From: Phoebastria nigripes
Lineage: Eukaryota > Chordata > Aves > Procellariiformes > Diomedeidae
Direction of reading: 5' to 3'
NCBI GenBank assembly: GCA_035582835.1
Contig: JAYKAV010001798.1
Location: forward strand, 649,740-713,739
Length of the DNA stretch: 64,000 nt
Shown here: one piece after another, positions 1 through 15,500 of the stretch
Layout: every line of letters starts with the position of its first letter
How positions within the stretch are numbered: position 1 is the stretch's first letter
Notes under the pieces: model-generated
What the model was told of the DNA's origin: nothing
Databases searched by the model: none
The model's input: the letters and a program-made list of their open reading frames with translations, nothing else
Made by a program: the position numbers and the translations under genes

Positions 1-44
1 AATTCAAAGTCTAATTTATGTATTTGTTTTTCTCCCCCACACAG

Positions 45-129
45 GAATCAGCAGCCTATAATGCTGTTAATGCTCTTCANTCAGCTTATGGTGTAAGATA
101 CAGATACGGTCCTGCATCTAGCACTTTGT
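45..129 (+). CDS. CPA6: CPA6 penultimate coding exon (partial gene)
   Basis: This is an internal exon of carboxypeptidase A6, a secreted zinc metallocarboxypeptidase (family M14A). CPA6 associates with extracellular matrix and trims large hydrophobic C-terminal residues from peptides. A pyrimidine-rich tract and CACAG precede base 45, and GTAAGT follows base 129. The 85 nt are read from the first base (phase 0) and give 28 codons plus one base. The translation contains SAYGVRYRYGPASSTL, the stretch just before the catalytic Tyr segment in the M14A family. The split last codon (T + AT from the next exon) makes Tyr, equivalent to Tyr248 of bovine CPA. One N at base 79 leaves one residue undetermined (His or Gln). 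Earlier exons lie left of the window. The assignment rests on near-identity to the remembered vertebrate CPA6 C terminus; a close M14A paralogue is the only alternative. Confidence 0.9.
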
Positions 130-1856
<1,727 letters not shown>

Positions 1857-2130
1857 GAGCTATTTCTAGGAGCTGGAAGTGAGCGTTCTACTCCCAGTGC
1901 TGATGCCTTTCAGTGTGTTCAGTTGCCATTCTAAGCTTGGCTACTTCAAAATTATAGAAGCTAATGGGAAATATGGTATTGTTTCTACCAGATTCACTTG
2001 GTGGGAAATGGACAAAATCATTTAATATCTGCTCTATAGAAGTCCATGAAGTTGATATACTAACTTAGTTACCAGTTTGGTGTAAAATAGTCTGTTCTTT
2101 TTGCAATAAAGCTTTGATTCTGCAACTTCA
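1857..2130 (+). terminator. CPA6: CPA6 3' UTR and polyadenylation signal
   Basis: The 3' UTR follows the stop codon. A canonical AATAAA lies at 2105-2110, with a GT/G-rich stretch about 20-30 bp downstream (around 2132-2140). That places the cleavage site near 2125-2130. A second AATAAA at 2166-2171 could serve as a backup site. The exact cleavage position is inferred. Confidence 0.65.
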
Positions 2131-2171
2131 GTGGGGCAGGTCCAGGTCCACATAAAGGTGCCTGAAATAAA

Positions 2172-5100
2172 ACTCCCCTACCAGACAGTCCCTGGCCTTA
2201 CTCCTTTCCCTAACAGGAAGACTTCCCTTAGTGGGGTCTCTCGAACCAAGGGATAAGGTTTGCATTCATGTGTATGTACTCTGTGACCCAACACAGGCCT
2301 GTGTCTATAGCAGTAAATGGCATTTAGTTGCAGCCGGCCGCGCCGCAAGTGGCAATGTGGCTTCCTTCTGCATGTATACACACGTATGTATATGCACTTT
2401 TGTGATTTTTTTTTTCATGTAATGCAAGAATTTGACCCAAGGTTTCCTTTAACTGTTCAGAGAACCCTATTTTCAAATGTATATATTGGGGTGGACTCAA
2501 AATCAACATACTGCCTTTGAAAATGTAACTTTCCTAGAGATGTGTAAGAATTATAATGAAATATTATTGAGATATACAATACTTTGCTTTATGGAGAGAC
2601 AAAGCAACTTGCCATGACTTGGAACTTGGAAGCTGGCAGTCGACTGGTCCATCTGGGTTCTGCTGTAGTCAGTGTCTGCCCATTTCCACCAGCCAAGGAT
2701 CTAGCCTTAAACTGTAATTAATTGATGTTAACTGATGTTTTATTTATCGGTATTCTTGCAGTGAGTTCTGTAGCTCTATGGCTATGTGGCCGTTCTTCTT
2801 GGAAGTTGTATTTTTTGCATGTTTTAAAGGAATTAATAATAGATTCTTAAGTGAGCTGGAGGTGAAAGCAGCAGCTTTACAGCTGAAATACAGTGAATAA
2901 ACACCATGTTTGAAAGAATAATAATGAAAGCACAGAGAATATAACAACTTGTTGAGGGTTTTTTGGTACTTTTAAAATACTATTTTTTTGATCTTATATC
3001 TGCAAAAGCATATATTTTACATTATTAATTTTGAGTTTAATCTTATGCCATAATATGTTAAATAAAACATACTTGTTAATAACATCATCAAAGGCTTTTG
3101 AAGTATTCTTCATATTTCATTTAGTTGTTAAATTTTAGTTCAAGGATGTGACAATTTTACCTATCTGTAAAACATTACTGACACCAAGGATACGATATTT
3201 TAAAAAACCTACATCCTCCCTAAATAAGTACTTGAACTTAGCAAATGGGCAACCTTTATGAGACTAGGAAGCACTGTATTTAATTAAGAATACCATTGTT
3301 TTCAGGACTGCAAAAGGCAATCAGTGAGCAAAGATGACAGAATTGCATTCTATTTGTTTAACATTTTGTTAATAAAAAGTATTTATTTTAAACAAGCTTT
3401 CTGAAAGCTTGTTCAGATTTGATTAGTTCAGACTTGTTTGAGTAATGCAAGTTTCTATTCTGGTTTAATAAAAATCTAGGGGACAGAAGTTCTCAAAATA
3501 TCTATCCACTAGTCATTTCCAATTGCTTATGACCATAATCATTAAATATTTTGAAGACAGCAAGCACAGATTCTTGACCAACGGTCTTGACAGTGGTGTA
3601 AATTAAATATTAGCACCAATTTTGTGAGTTATTCTGGATTTAGGTGACAAGATTGAACTACTACAAGGACATAAGAGACTGAAGTGAAGGACAGAAGGCA
3701 TGAGAGATGCCTAATCAGTATGAGGCAAATTTATGTCTGGATTGCTACAGTACAAACCTTTCCGAATATGGGTGAGGAGGAACCAGATTCAGATGTGATG
3801 GTTTGATTCCTGCTCGTAGTCCAACAGTTCGTTATATGAAACATTTCAGCTTTATCTTCATACCATCACATCTCCACTGGTACTGAAAAGTAATTGAACT
3901 CTTGGAGCAAGAAAGGAAAAAAAACACAAAACCCCTCTTTCAGTTACCAAAAGGACCTAACATTGTAGATCTAGTTGACCTTCTTGGACAGGAATAATTG
4001 CAAGTATTCTTACATTTATCTAAGAAGCTTTGACATTTGGAAGTACTTGATATCAAAAACAGTCCCTGAATAAATCTACATCCTGGTATCTGGATGGACT
4101 CAGCCTGAATACTATGTATTATGTGCAACTGAAAACTCTGAGCTGAGTTTTGAATACAAGTATAAACAGTCTCTGAGCCCTTTAATTTCAGGGTCACTAA
4201 AGCTGATCAGAAAGACAGTCACTAGAAAAGAACAAACCCTCTTTCCTGAATTAAGAATTTGTAAGACAATTTATCAGCAAGAGTGATTCTAAACAGAGTA
4301 GTTTACCCTAAGGAAAGAACTACTGGAAATCAGCTATTTGGATATGGAATGACAGTCTTTGTGACTTACAAACATTACTTCTCTCAACAGCTCTTTTTTA
4401 TCTCCATAATTGCTTACTTCTCTTCCCTTTGTCCTTCTCTTCAGCAGTCTTTATTGCCTACAGGACAACAGAATCAATAACTGGTTTTGAGAAAAGTGAA
4501 TTTATTTTATGTTCANAGGTATAGTTTATCATTCAACACAATAAAAAGTACGTGAACAGGAAAACACTGGTTATTAACCCAGCAGTGAAAATCACATATA
4601 TAATGATTATGTGAAATCCAGGATTTATACTTGCATTGATTATTGATAGAATAATTATAACCACTTCTGTAACATGGAAAAAGTGCTCAGACAAGCTTTT
4701 GTGAACATCTGTTCTTTTATTTGATAGCTTTTATTTTTTATAAACAAAACCCTGAGATTAATTAAAGTGAAGGAAACAGGCCTATGCCTCTTCCAGTCAC
4801 CCTCCCCAACAACAAAACAATTATCCCAAATTACCTTGAATCATCATTCATAAATTGATAAAAAATTGGCCTTCAGAGGTAAAAAAAGGTATCAGGTTTG
4901 GCTGCAAACCTTGAAAAGCGAGCACAGCTGATGGGTGAAACTCCCCGTGTGTTTTTCAGAAGTTGCTTCAAAAAGGCCAATGTATTTTGTCACTCATGTA
5001 AAGCCTACGGAAAACTGCAATTCTTTTTTGAAATTTCTGAAATTTGAATAGAAAGACTCCAAATGACCTTGAATGCCAACATGCATTTGCTTCGAAACAT

Positions 5101-8100
5101 CCAGTGCCAGTCTGCTTGTCTATAGCAAACTGCAGTGTGCAGATTGCGCTGCCTGCTCAAGGACTGCGCAAAATATCTTTATTGAAAAGACTGCATCTAA
5201 TTCTTAAGGTTGGGAAGAAAGCATTGTATTTCCTACCAAAAATAAGTTACTACTCAGCTATTCTAGTTTATTCATGTTAAACAATCCCTTCCCTTTTTAT
5301 GTTTACATTCAATTTAATGGTACCACTCAAAGAATAAGATATTCGGTAGCATGGGTAGAGTAGTAAGTATTTTTGTAAGCAAGCCCTTTGACCTTTCCTT
5401 TGGCTGTGCTAAACTACTATATCATTTCCATAGTTCACTGTTATATAGCAGTCACATTCATTGTTAAAAAATGTTAGTCTCACACATAATGACTTCATGT
5501 TTTTTACTTCTGTGCCTAAAAGCCAGATGTTACCATTTTCATGCAGTTCTTAAGTGATGGTAAAACACCGGAATAGTATCTCAGATGCACAGAGATACAA
5601 CTACCCCTCTGCTGTAGAAAACAGGACAAGAGAACAGAAATTCAAATAAATTAGAGAGACTTTTAAAATATAAACCCCGTGACATTAGCTATACTTCTTT
5701 AAAAACGTTTTTAAACACTCACCATACAAAATACCTTTTCTGAGTTGTAAATTTAAGAGTCTTCTGTCCACGGAAAATGTAGGCCATTTGGCATGCTNAA
5801 TGTATGCCCGATTCTCATAGTCATTCAGGATAAAAAATTAAGGTCCAAACAGCTGTAATTGCTTCCTCCTCCGCTGTGTAGGAGGGAAGCTGGGTGTGGA
5901 GGGAGCTGCCTTCTGGCTGACTGCATCCATAGGCTTTCAAGCCCTATCAGCACCCCGAAGTCAGGAGTACTGATGCTGTTGGTGGGTCTCTGTCTTGGAG
6001 GAAGGTGAACAACTCCAGAGTGGTTTTCACGGTCCTCGGCTGAAGGTGCCTGTCACCCTAAGCGCGATGCACTGGTTGAGCAGCTTATCGGAAATTCACA
6101 GCCTTAGGCTGCATGTGGTGTCAAAAGGGCCTGCCTTAACAACAAGGTCTTCTGTTGATATCTGCAAATCTGGGATAACTAGAGACACCCCAGAGCAGTG
6201 AGCTAACACATGGTTCTCCTTAGCAAATGATGTTTGGGGCAAGGACATTTAAAATAGGCAAATCTTCAGCTCCTGAATGCTTGTCGTTGCCTGACAGGCA
6301 GGAGCGGTCAAGCAGAAAGTCTCGGCTCTCTCCACTTGCAGATCCTTTCAAGCCCTCTCCTGAGAGACCCAGTCAAGCATGGCAGGGCTTGCCCTTGGAT
6401 TTAGACATCAGGGAATGCACTCATAAATAATAGATTCAAATGTTAATTAAAAAAATATGCCACCGTCCCCAGCCATGCAGAAAGTGCACTTTGCCTGCAA
6501 CAAAGAAAATCCATCCATTGCCATAAAGACATGGGGTAATATATTTCATCTATCCTGCCTGCTCTTAAGAGTCCAGCCACCTTGGCACTGCTCGGCGTTA
6601 CTGAAAAAGACTTGCAGCAGAATAGCCATAACAATGAAATATTTTAATCTACCCCCAGGTCTGTAGGAGCATATACTTTATCTCAAATAATAGATAACCT
6701 CTTCTGAAATAAATATTGTGGTACAACTGCGAGCAGATGTTTCAGTCTTTCGTGCTGACTACTACGTGCCAGGCTATTCCTCTGCATACCAGGATGGCTC
6801 GATGCTGGGAGGGCTGTCTCTTTTTTTAACCAAATAATGAACCCTTTTGTTTTTACCAATTCTGAGCAGAATATCAAGTTAGGTCTGAAGTTATATACAC
6901 ACAAAAGAGTCTGAGAAAGTTTCATTTTATAACAGAATTTTCAATTTTCTTGAAAATAATGCATCTGTTAAAATCACAGCCAGAGTTTTCAGATAGCTTA
7001 TTGTTTTCAGCATGTCATAACTGAAAAAAACAGTATAGCAGCCTGAAAAGCTGAGCAGAAATGACTGATCTACTTACTGTTTCATTTCCCTTGTTTCATT
7101 TCACTTTGCTTGTAGATTGAGAAAATCTGGGTTGATCAGGCTGAATTGAAGGAGTGCAGTCAAAAATCTGAGTGTAAAGGGTTCTTCTGTGCTTAATGAG
7201 CTAGAAATAACTACTTTAAAAAAAAAAAGCAACTTGTTATATTTTAAGTTCTTTTATACAGACTAATTGCTTTACTCTGTTTGAATTAAATTGCCACATT
7301 CACAGAACTTAGTATGGTTTGGAATGATGTATTGTTATTTTCCTGGGAGCCAGCCAGTTTTCTAAGGGTTAAATGAGTGAAACGCCTGCTAGTGTGGTAG
7401 GAGAACCAGAGCTGCTCTTTGGCCTTGTTAGCACAGAATCTGTCAAAAAGGCAAAATACACTTGAGCCTTATCTAACAGGATAAATTTGCTATATCATGC
7501 TGCATGCGTCTCCATTTCTCTTCCTCCATTTCAAAAAAGAAGTGAACACTGTCTGTCGGTGACGACTTCAGGCTATAAAAGTGCCTAACTTTTGGTACTA
7601 AATTTAAATCATGAACCTGTTAAAATGCGTGAACTTCCCCACATACCTACGCAGATCCATTCACACACAAACAAGATGTCTGTCTGCACAATGTGTACTG
7701 TGTGATGGTTTACATAATGGGGTAGCTGCAATTCTTGGCAACCACAGGGCTGCTGATAGCAGGCAGCATGTGTTCAGCATCTCTCCTCTGCCTGCTGTAA
7801 GCACACACAAGTTCAGCTTGTTTGGCCAGTTCCCTAAAAGGCCCCAACACTATTTCACTGGTGCAACACAAGAAGTTCTCCTCCTGGGGTTGCTGCAGTG
7901 TATTTCTGTGGGTTTTCCACTAGTACTATTAACACACCCCCGACAAGCTCAGATCATGGGCCAAGCCCTTTGTGTGTTGCACCATACAGAGCTAAGAGGT
8001 TGGGTTTTGCTATTGCGAACGCTTAGGGCAGAGGCTGTAAGAAGGTGTTACGCCCTCAACTCCCAACGTGGACTGCACCCCAGAAAGCCTTCATTACCTC

Positions 8101-9500
8101 ATGGGTTATGAGGAAGGCACTATAACCATTGCCCATAGTGACGAAAGGTGTGTCTAAGGCTGTTCCTGTAAAGTCTGGAAACACTAAGGAGAGCACTGGA
8201 GAGCCCACAGACCCATGCCAGCTGCCACCAGGATTTTTGGACTGCTTCAGCCCATGAACAATTCTTCCATGTATGAGCCATTTGCAGGAATACATTTGTA
8301 AAACAATAATTTTAGGCAAAAAAAAACCCTTATACATGTTAAAGATTTTCTATTAAAGCTATTGTGATTATTTTAATGAGGTTTCTTTTCAGAGAAATGA
8401 GGTCTCTTTTCCGAGAAGCTGAGGTAGAAATAACCTGAAGTTGCTGTCATGCTGAAGGCTGTTTAGGGAGTCAGTGGATGCAGTCCACTACCTGTCAAAC
8501 ACACACCTACCAACGCTGCGGATAGTTAAGTGCAACCTTCAGGAGATGTCTCAGCAGAGACCTCGCAGCAAACATTTCTGAAGACCAGGCTACTCTTCAG
8601 AGAGCAGTTTTGATGCAGACTGGCTAATGAATGTTGGGAAGCTCGTCTACCACTCTCTCCTCCTGAGCTGAGAGTAGGAACATCACATTTCCACAGCTGT
8701 CAGGACTGCACTTTTCAAAAAAACATTGAAGACTGTATCAGAGTTTTAACAGAGAAAGGAAGGTCCCCGCTCATTTCACACTCCTCTGCATGGCACCAGG
8801 GGAAGGGCTCCTTCACTGGTGTGCCTGGCTGCAGATCTGCTGGCACCCAGCCCATCAGAAACAGCGTTATTTAAAATTGCTGGAATCACCCTCCTGTTTT
8901 TTGCTTTTGCCTCTTTGAGAATCTCAAACAATCCATCAGTGCTAAAGCCTGAATATGCGCAAGAACTACTCTCCCCCATTTATGTGTCTATTGAAGGACA
9001 CAAAAAGCTGATTTCTTAAAAATTCCTTTTTGGATTCAGTGATTTCCATTCTGCTGAAAACTAACAGTTTGTATGTACAGGGGAGAAAAGAATAATCCCG
9101 GAAAACAAATGATTTATGAAAAGTTTTATCCAAAACCATATTAAGTACAATATGTATCATCTTCATACTCTAATTCTGAATGCACAGACCAAAGGTGGAA
9201 CATTTGGGGCATGTTTTCCATTTTCACTTGGTATCAGGACTNAAAATAAAGGCAAAGGACAGAAGTTGAACATGGAGTAGAGGAAAAAGTCCAAATTAAA
9301 TAGGAAGACTCTAGGCCCCAAGAGCAGCAGAGATTACTTGGACTAGTATAAAAAGGCATTTTTATTTTTAACCAGGAATAAAATCGCTGAAGCACCAATA
9401 CTTCAGAAAGATGAAAGGAAATAATGTTGAATAATGTTAATGTGTTGAATATTAGAGGACCGCTGGGTCAGATGGCCTACTGGGAGAGCGAATGGCTATC
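2172..9500. other. Intergenic DNA between CPA6 and ARFGEF1, left part
   Basis: This is AT-rich sequence with no spliced gene I can recognise. Notable small items are a 16-bp CpG-dense spot at 2331-2346 and a 23-bp near-perfect palindrome at 3391-3413. The longest open frame, 7611-8111 (+), has a composition typical of chance and no recognisable motif. Regulatory elements for either flanking gene could be present but cannot be recognised by eye. Confidence 0.6.
3391..3413. repeat. Perfect short inverted repeat
   Basis: AACAAGCTTTC and its exact reverse complement GAAAGCTTGTT are separated by a single T. Each 11-bp arm contains an AAGCTT hexamer. No function is evident. Confidence 0.85.
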
Positions 9501-12500
9501 TGTGACTAAACAAACAGTTGGAAGAACAAAAGTTAGAAAAAAATTGGCAAACAAGCAGAGACTAATCATTTTAGATTGAGTGACACTCTGTGAGAAGTAT
9601 AAAAATATCTTCATCCTGAGTAAGTAAAGTAAAGAGATACTGCTGGGATTATTTCTAAAAGTAACAAGCAGAGAAGACCAAGAGAATCACTTCTCCGTTC
9701 ATCTGGTGGTGTCAGAGCCCACAATCAAGCTTCTCTTACCTAAAAAATTACCTGCCTTTGGAGTACTCCCATGGGGACAATGTTAATTAATATTCNGGAA
9801 CCCTGGGACATAATTAATTGTTAGTGTATGTGGATATTAGCAAAGAGGTAAAGGTATCTAGTAATGCTCACTACCTTCCCTGGCAATTACAGTGTTTCCC
9901 ACTCCATGCAAGTTGGCACCTTTATCTCCACCTCTCCAGCTGTATGTGTGGATAAAGCCTAACACAGCAAAACCAGATGGGTATCTGCTGTGTGAAGAAG
10001 CAGAGCCCCATATTGACAACAACTGGCAATAATCCTACAGCCAAAAGCATTACTTGAGATTTCTGAGCTATCCCAGTAAATCCTCCCATTCTTTCATGTG
10101 TGGAAAAAACCAGGCAGCCCTTGTACCTCCTCCTGGGGAATAGTAATGCAGGGTACTAAGGAACAAGGAGGTGTTAGAGTTACAGGCTTACCGATGCCAC
10201 CATTCACCTTCTGTTTTTTCTGTATTCATCCCCTGGGGTAGCAGGCCGCAACTTTCACCTGTCTGGGAGGAGAATTTCACAGTCCTTCTGCTCTGAANGT
10301 GGGATTTAACTCATCTGACTTCAACTATATGAAAGCTATTCATCTAAACTAAATTGACTTGGTTCCCTCTGTAGTCAGTAGAGGAAAATAAAGGATGTAG
10401 AAGATGACAGNTCCCATCTATCTTAGACTTGGTACCATCGGTACTGCATGAGTTACTCATTAGATGTTAGTCTTTTTGCATAGCAAGAGTCCAGATGACA
10501 GTTTAGACTAGGTGCCTAGTTTTTATAACTGTTAAAATTAATTAAGACAAATTCCACCCTAGGATGAGACATACCCTTTAACTTCCAGTACATCAACCAT
10601 GCTTACATACCCGCTCTGGCTGAATTCAGATGCCTGAAGTTCTTTCTCTCAGGGTTGCGCATGGCACGTGGGACATTCAGGGAACAAAGAGCCTTCTTAA
10701 AAATAAATGTTATTTATTTTAGCTGTAAATATTTGTGTAATAGAAAATAATGTACACATAATCAGCAAACTGTCTACATATATTTCTGTCACGTAACTTC
10801 AACTATACTTCAGGCAGACCTAGTTTCTTCAGCCACCACAAGTGAAGCCTGGTGTCTTTCAGGTGCTGTGGACCATGAATGCTTCTCCTTTTCTGTCCCT
10901 CTCTGCCTCTTTTAATCCCGCCAGTTATTTTTGTTACTCTACATTCACATTTCATGTCTTGTCCTTGTAGTTTGCTGGAGAGGGAGCCAAAAATGTAAGA
11001 GCCCCCATAAATAACAATTAGCTGTCTAACTTTGAGTTAGCTGGTTGATGCATTCTTTTTCTTCTTTTTTCCTGGACAGATTTTTTACGAATGCTACTAT
11101 ACAGCATACAGAAGATACCAAAGACACACAACATACCAGTACATGAATAATCAAGCAATGTAGAGTATTCAAAACCTATCATAGGGCAGTTCCAAATCTG
11201 TCACCGAAAATAGCAAATTCCAGGGTTGGTGAGACCCTGTGGACTTTACCCCAGCAGCTGACTGGCTGCCAGCTGCCTGCCGAATCCATAGGAGATGCCC
11301 CTTTCAGCAGTCAGTCTCCTCTGTTAATTATCTCTTTTTCCTGCTTCTAGCAGGCATTATATGATATTTAAAGGCTACTGAGTTTAAAGCGCTCCCTGAA
11401 TTTAAGGTGAAAATGTTATCTTATTTTTATAAGAATGTATAAGAACTTCATGTTTGATGCAAATGATCAGTAATTGAGACTAGTAAACAAATATTCAAAG
11501 TAAGCTATAGCCCACTATAGCCCACTTCAGCTTCCCACTGCAGAAACCAATCTTGTTCTTATAAAAGCCAATACCATCATTAGAAAGAAAACCCACTCTG
11601 AGCTTCTTATGAGCAAGAAAAACAAAATGCAGTCATAGCTTCATGGTAAAACATTTATTAGAATTGTATGAATGAACTAAATGCTTTCTAGTAAATGACA
11701 TCATAGTAAAAATAACCTCAGAATTTATGCATAGAAATAGTGACTACAGGTTTCTGTGTTTTGTGATTTTTTTAAATAAATGAACGTTTGCAATTATTGC
11801 AACAACATTTAGGTTTGCAAATACACCAGAATGTTTTAATATTATATTTCACACGGTGACCACATTTCCCAAATGTGCACAAATACGCAAAGCCTGCTTA
11901 TAAGACATTGCTGTTATCTCTCGGATTTTTAAAACAGAGCACAGTCAGCTTCCATAGAGGGCTCACACCTATTTCAAAGGACACAACCTCATTCATATAC
12001 AGTACACTGTGTATTTAAAGGCAATTTGGATTTTAATCTTCTACCTTTGATCCAGCATTACAATGAAAAGAAGTGAAATCATGAATTTAAATCTCCACAA
12101 ACTCGGGGAACATTCTGGTGGGGTCTCACATTTTGTGACATGAATGCCTCAAATTACTATTTTAAAATGATGCACAATTGTCTACCCTCCTTTACATATT
12201 TCTCCATGGACTATTATGCCTTAAGATTAAGGAAGCTGTCTTGCAGGTGCCATACATACTGCTGCACCAAAAAAGGCAGAAATTCCAGTTGCCTGTGCTG
12301 AGTGTTCCGGTTTCCAAGTATCCAGATTTGGGCTGATCTCATCCATGTGAGAGAGCTTACTGCCAGCACACTTCGTTTTGAAAAACCGTACCATATTGTT
12401 TCCTTCTTACATCTGTGTTCATGCCATTTGCGTGCGATAATATCCCACATATTATTTCTGTTCTAAAATGGTGAGCAAAAGAAAAGCAAAGTGCTGACAA

Positions 12501-15500
12501 GAGTTTAATCCAGGAAAAGTTAAGGAAGAACAAACTAATGAATGGAAGTGGTTTGTCAAGTGAGCATTTTAAGGATGACACCTGCAGCTATCCAGAGGTG
12601 TGACCTCCATCCCATGCATACACAAGTAGACCAATTCAAGCTCCACTGCCATAACCTGCTATTAAATTCATGTAAGTAAGCTTTTATTGCAAAGTGTATC
12701 TAGTCCCAGTGCTAGCCAAGGAAGCAAGTTTGGTCCAAGCACATATAAAACACTGTAAAAATTATCATTAGTGTTGACTTGTATCATTATGTATCTATTA
12801 TAAGGGCCCTGCGCAAAGCCACCTCTTTACAGACTCCTTGTTTAAGCAAGGGTTGCAGTACTGGTAAGCACAACTTACCTCAAATTGCATTTGTCAGGAA
12901 CTGAGAAGAGGAGCAGTCACAAAAACCAGAAATGGCTCTATGGATTCGGAGGAACTTGGCCCTGTAGAATTATCATCTGCTGNATGTCTCACAAACTATG
13001 ATAAATGAGATTTTTACCAGCCCAACAACATTTGTTTGTTTGGTCTTCTCAGCTACAAACAATTATAAATTGCACCTCAACAGTACCACCAGTGGCACAG
13101 CAACATTTTCTGATAGCCACTGTGCCTATTCCTGTATGAGGAGATCTAAAATTATAAAGCTTTCAGCAAGAAACAGCACACAATACACACTTTCAGGTAT
13201 CAAAACTAAACACTCCAGGTCTGCCTGGATCTGAACCCAGAGAGCAGCAGATTTGAATGTCATGAGAAACCATCCATCGTGCATGCTGTGAACCAGTCAG
13301 TCCAGTTTTTAATGATCCAGATTGCACGTCAGCTCTGACACTTGACTTGAAACTAGAAACATCTTGGAAGTCTAATCAAAACTGTCATAGGTATTTCAAA
13401 ATGTCTTGTAAAGCTATTTGAGTGAATATACATCTAGTAAATACTTAGTGAGTTAACTGGGATACTAGAATGAATCACTACAGTGATTCTTTAATGTCTT
13501 TCTTCTAGGCAAGAATATCCGTAACTCCCATTCAGTTTTATCTTTCTAGTTATTCATATTCAAAATCTTTCATTCCTGCCACGAAGCCCACAGTTTATAA
13601 TGTATATGCTGAAATATCAGTTATTGCATTTTTGACAGGAAATAACCCACTGCAGTTGCTGGAGGAACAATCAGGCAGATTCAAAGATCACTTCATGGCA
13701 GTTACAAGTGGTTATTGCTCCAGTCTCATTGCTTCTCACCTTAATTCACATGACTTTTATGACCTCTCTGTCTAAGCTTTTCAACACGGATATTAAAATA
13801 CTTGGAAACCATCCTTGTTATTCATTTGACTTACCCTACCCACAGATTAAAGGGATATTTTTCTCCAGCTGAATTCCATTCAACTTTTCTCAGTTCCTTT
13901 TCATTTTCAACCCTTCTTTTGTTATTATCAGCTTATTGAAAGAGATCTGCATAAACCTTTGAAAATGCACAANTTCTAAAGCAATACGCTGAATTCACCT
14001 AAGATCAAGGGGAAGAGAGTCATTCAGCTTGTAAAAATTAGGTTAAAACCAATGCTTCATGCTCCCAATATCTATGCTATTTAATGCCTAATCTGTAAGA
14101 CAACTCAGCATGCATTACGCTTGTCATGTCACATCAGTTACAAAGACCTGCAGGAGTCTGAAGCTAGGATTTAAAGGTAGGAGAGTCATCATTTTCAGTA
14201 AATTTCTTACTTTCCTAATTTGTCACAAGTCAGAATATTCCCATTTTGTAAACTGAAACTGGAGATTAAGAATTCAGGATAACCGTACGCTATGGTAGTC
14301 CTTCCTATTACAGGTGTTTGGGGAGATGACTAATTAACCAGGCTCACACCCACAGAGTAATCTAGGAAAGCCATGACAGTAGGGACAGCACCTCCCAAGA
14401 AAGAGGGCAATCATGTTGTGGCTCCCCCTCTTCAACAGTTTCTCCTTAAAATCCAATAATAGTTCCTTAGCAATTTTATCTCCTGGAGTTGGCTAGGAGA
14501 AGCAATAAATCAGTGGATCTTATTGCTACCTTTGCCATACATCCTCCATACGTCTTCTTTTGCAGTGCAAGGCTCTCAGGAATTGCCAGAACTTTGTATT
14601 CTTGGTATTCAGAGACAGAAATACTTGCCATTATGAAGGAGTCGCTATACTGGCTTGGATTTACCTTTGCATTTGCATAGCCTCACATGCAACAATAACT
14701 GTATAGTAGGTTCCTGGTTCANGGTGAAGATGTGTTATTCATTTCTATGTTCCCCAAAAGAAACACTCTATCTTTTCTCAATCAGGGTATCTCAGAAAAT
14801 CACCTTCTCAGACGGTTCCGGCTGATACATCCATAAGCAGGTCCTCAAGTTTGAAAAACTACTAAAGAAACTTTAAAAAAAACCCTATATAACCGATTTT
14901 CAAAAAATCTATTTCCTTCTGTCTTTAAGATGGATACTCGTATTCCTTCTTCATTCACAATATTAGGGAATGGTATGCTGAGGTGCCATGGAAGCCAGGA
15001 AGTGAATTATTCATCTATTAGCAGGAGCAAAGTGCTGAAGAAAGAAGTTGTTGAAAACTCCTGTAGGTAGGCTAGAAGAAAATGTATTTCCACAGAAAAA
15101 TTCCTAGCAAAAAGGGATCACATTGCAGCAAATGCAGCAGCGTAAGCTTCCAGCACATAAATGCAAGCTACAGCCGGGAACGTTTGATATCCTCCACAGT
15201 TTCCAGCCACAATTCAAAACTTTATTCGATCAACCACAAGAGGTGGGTTTTTTTTCTTCACTGCTATCTGACATTTTTCCTGCAGCTGTCACAATTGACA
15301 AATATCATGCTTTACTAGGAGTATGTATCCTCGCTTAACTGTAGTATCGAGAATGTTTTTCAATACAGCAAGAGCCTGTACTTTTTAGCTTTAAGGAATA
15401 AATTTGTCACCTCGCAAGAGCCTCCTCACAGTGATGGATNTTTATTTCATTATTGGTCACTCCAGGGTGTCATACATTTTTGTACAAATGTTTGGAAGCA

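Noticed and set aside
7611..8111. 166-codon intergenic open frame (+)
   Set aside because: No motif, signal peptide logic or homologue recognised; the surrounding DNA is ordinary intergenic sequence. A coding-constraint test across birds would decide.
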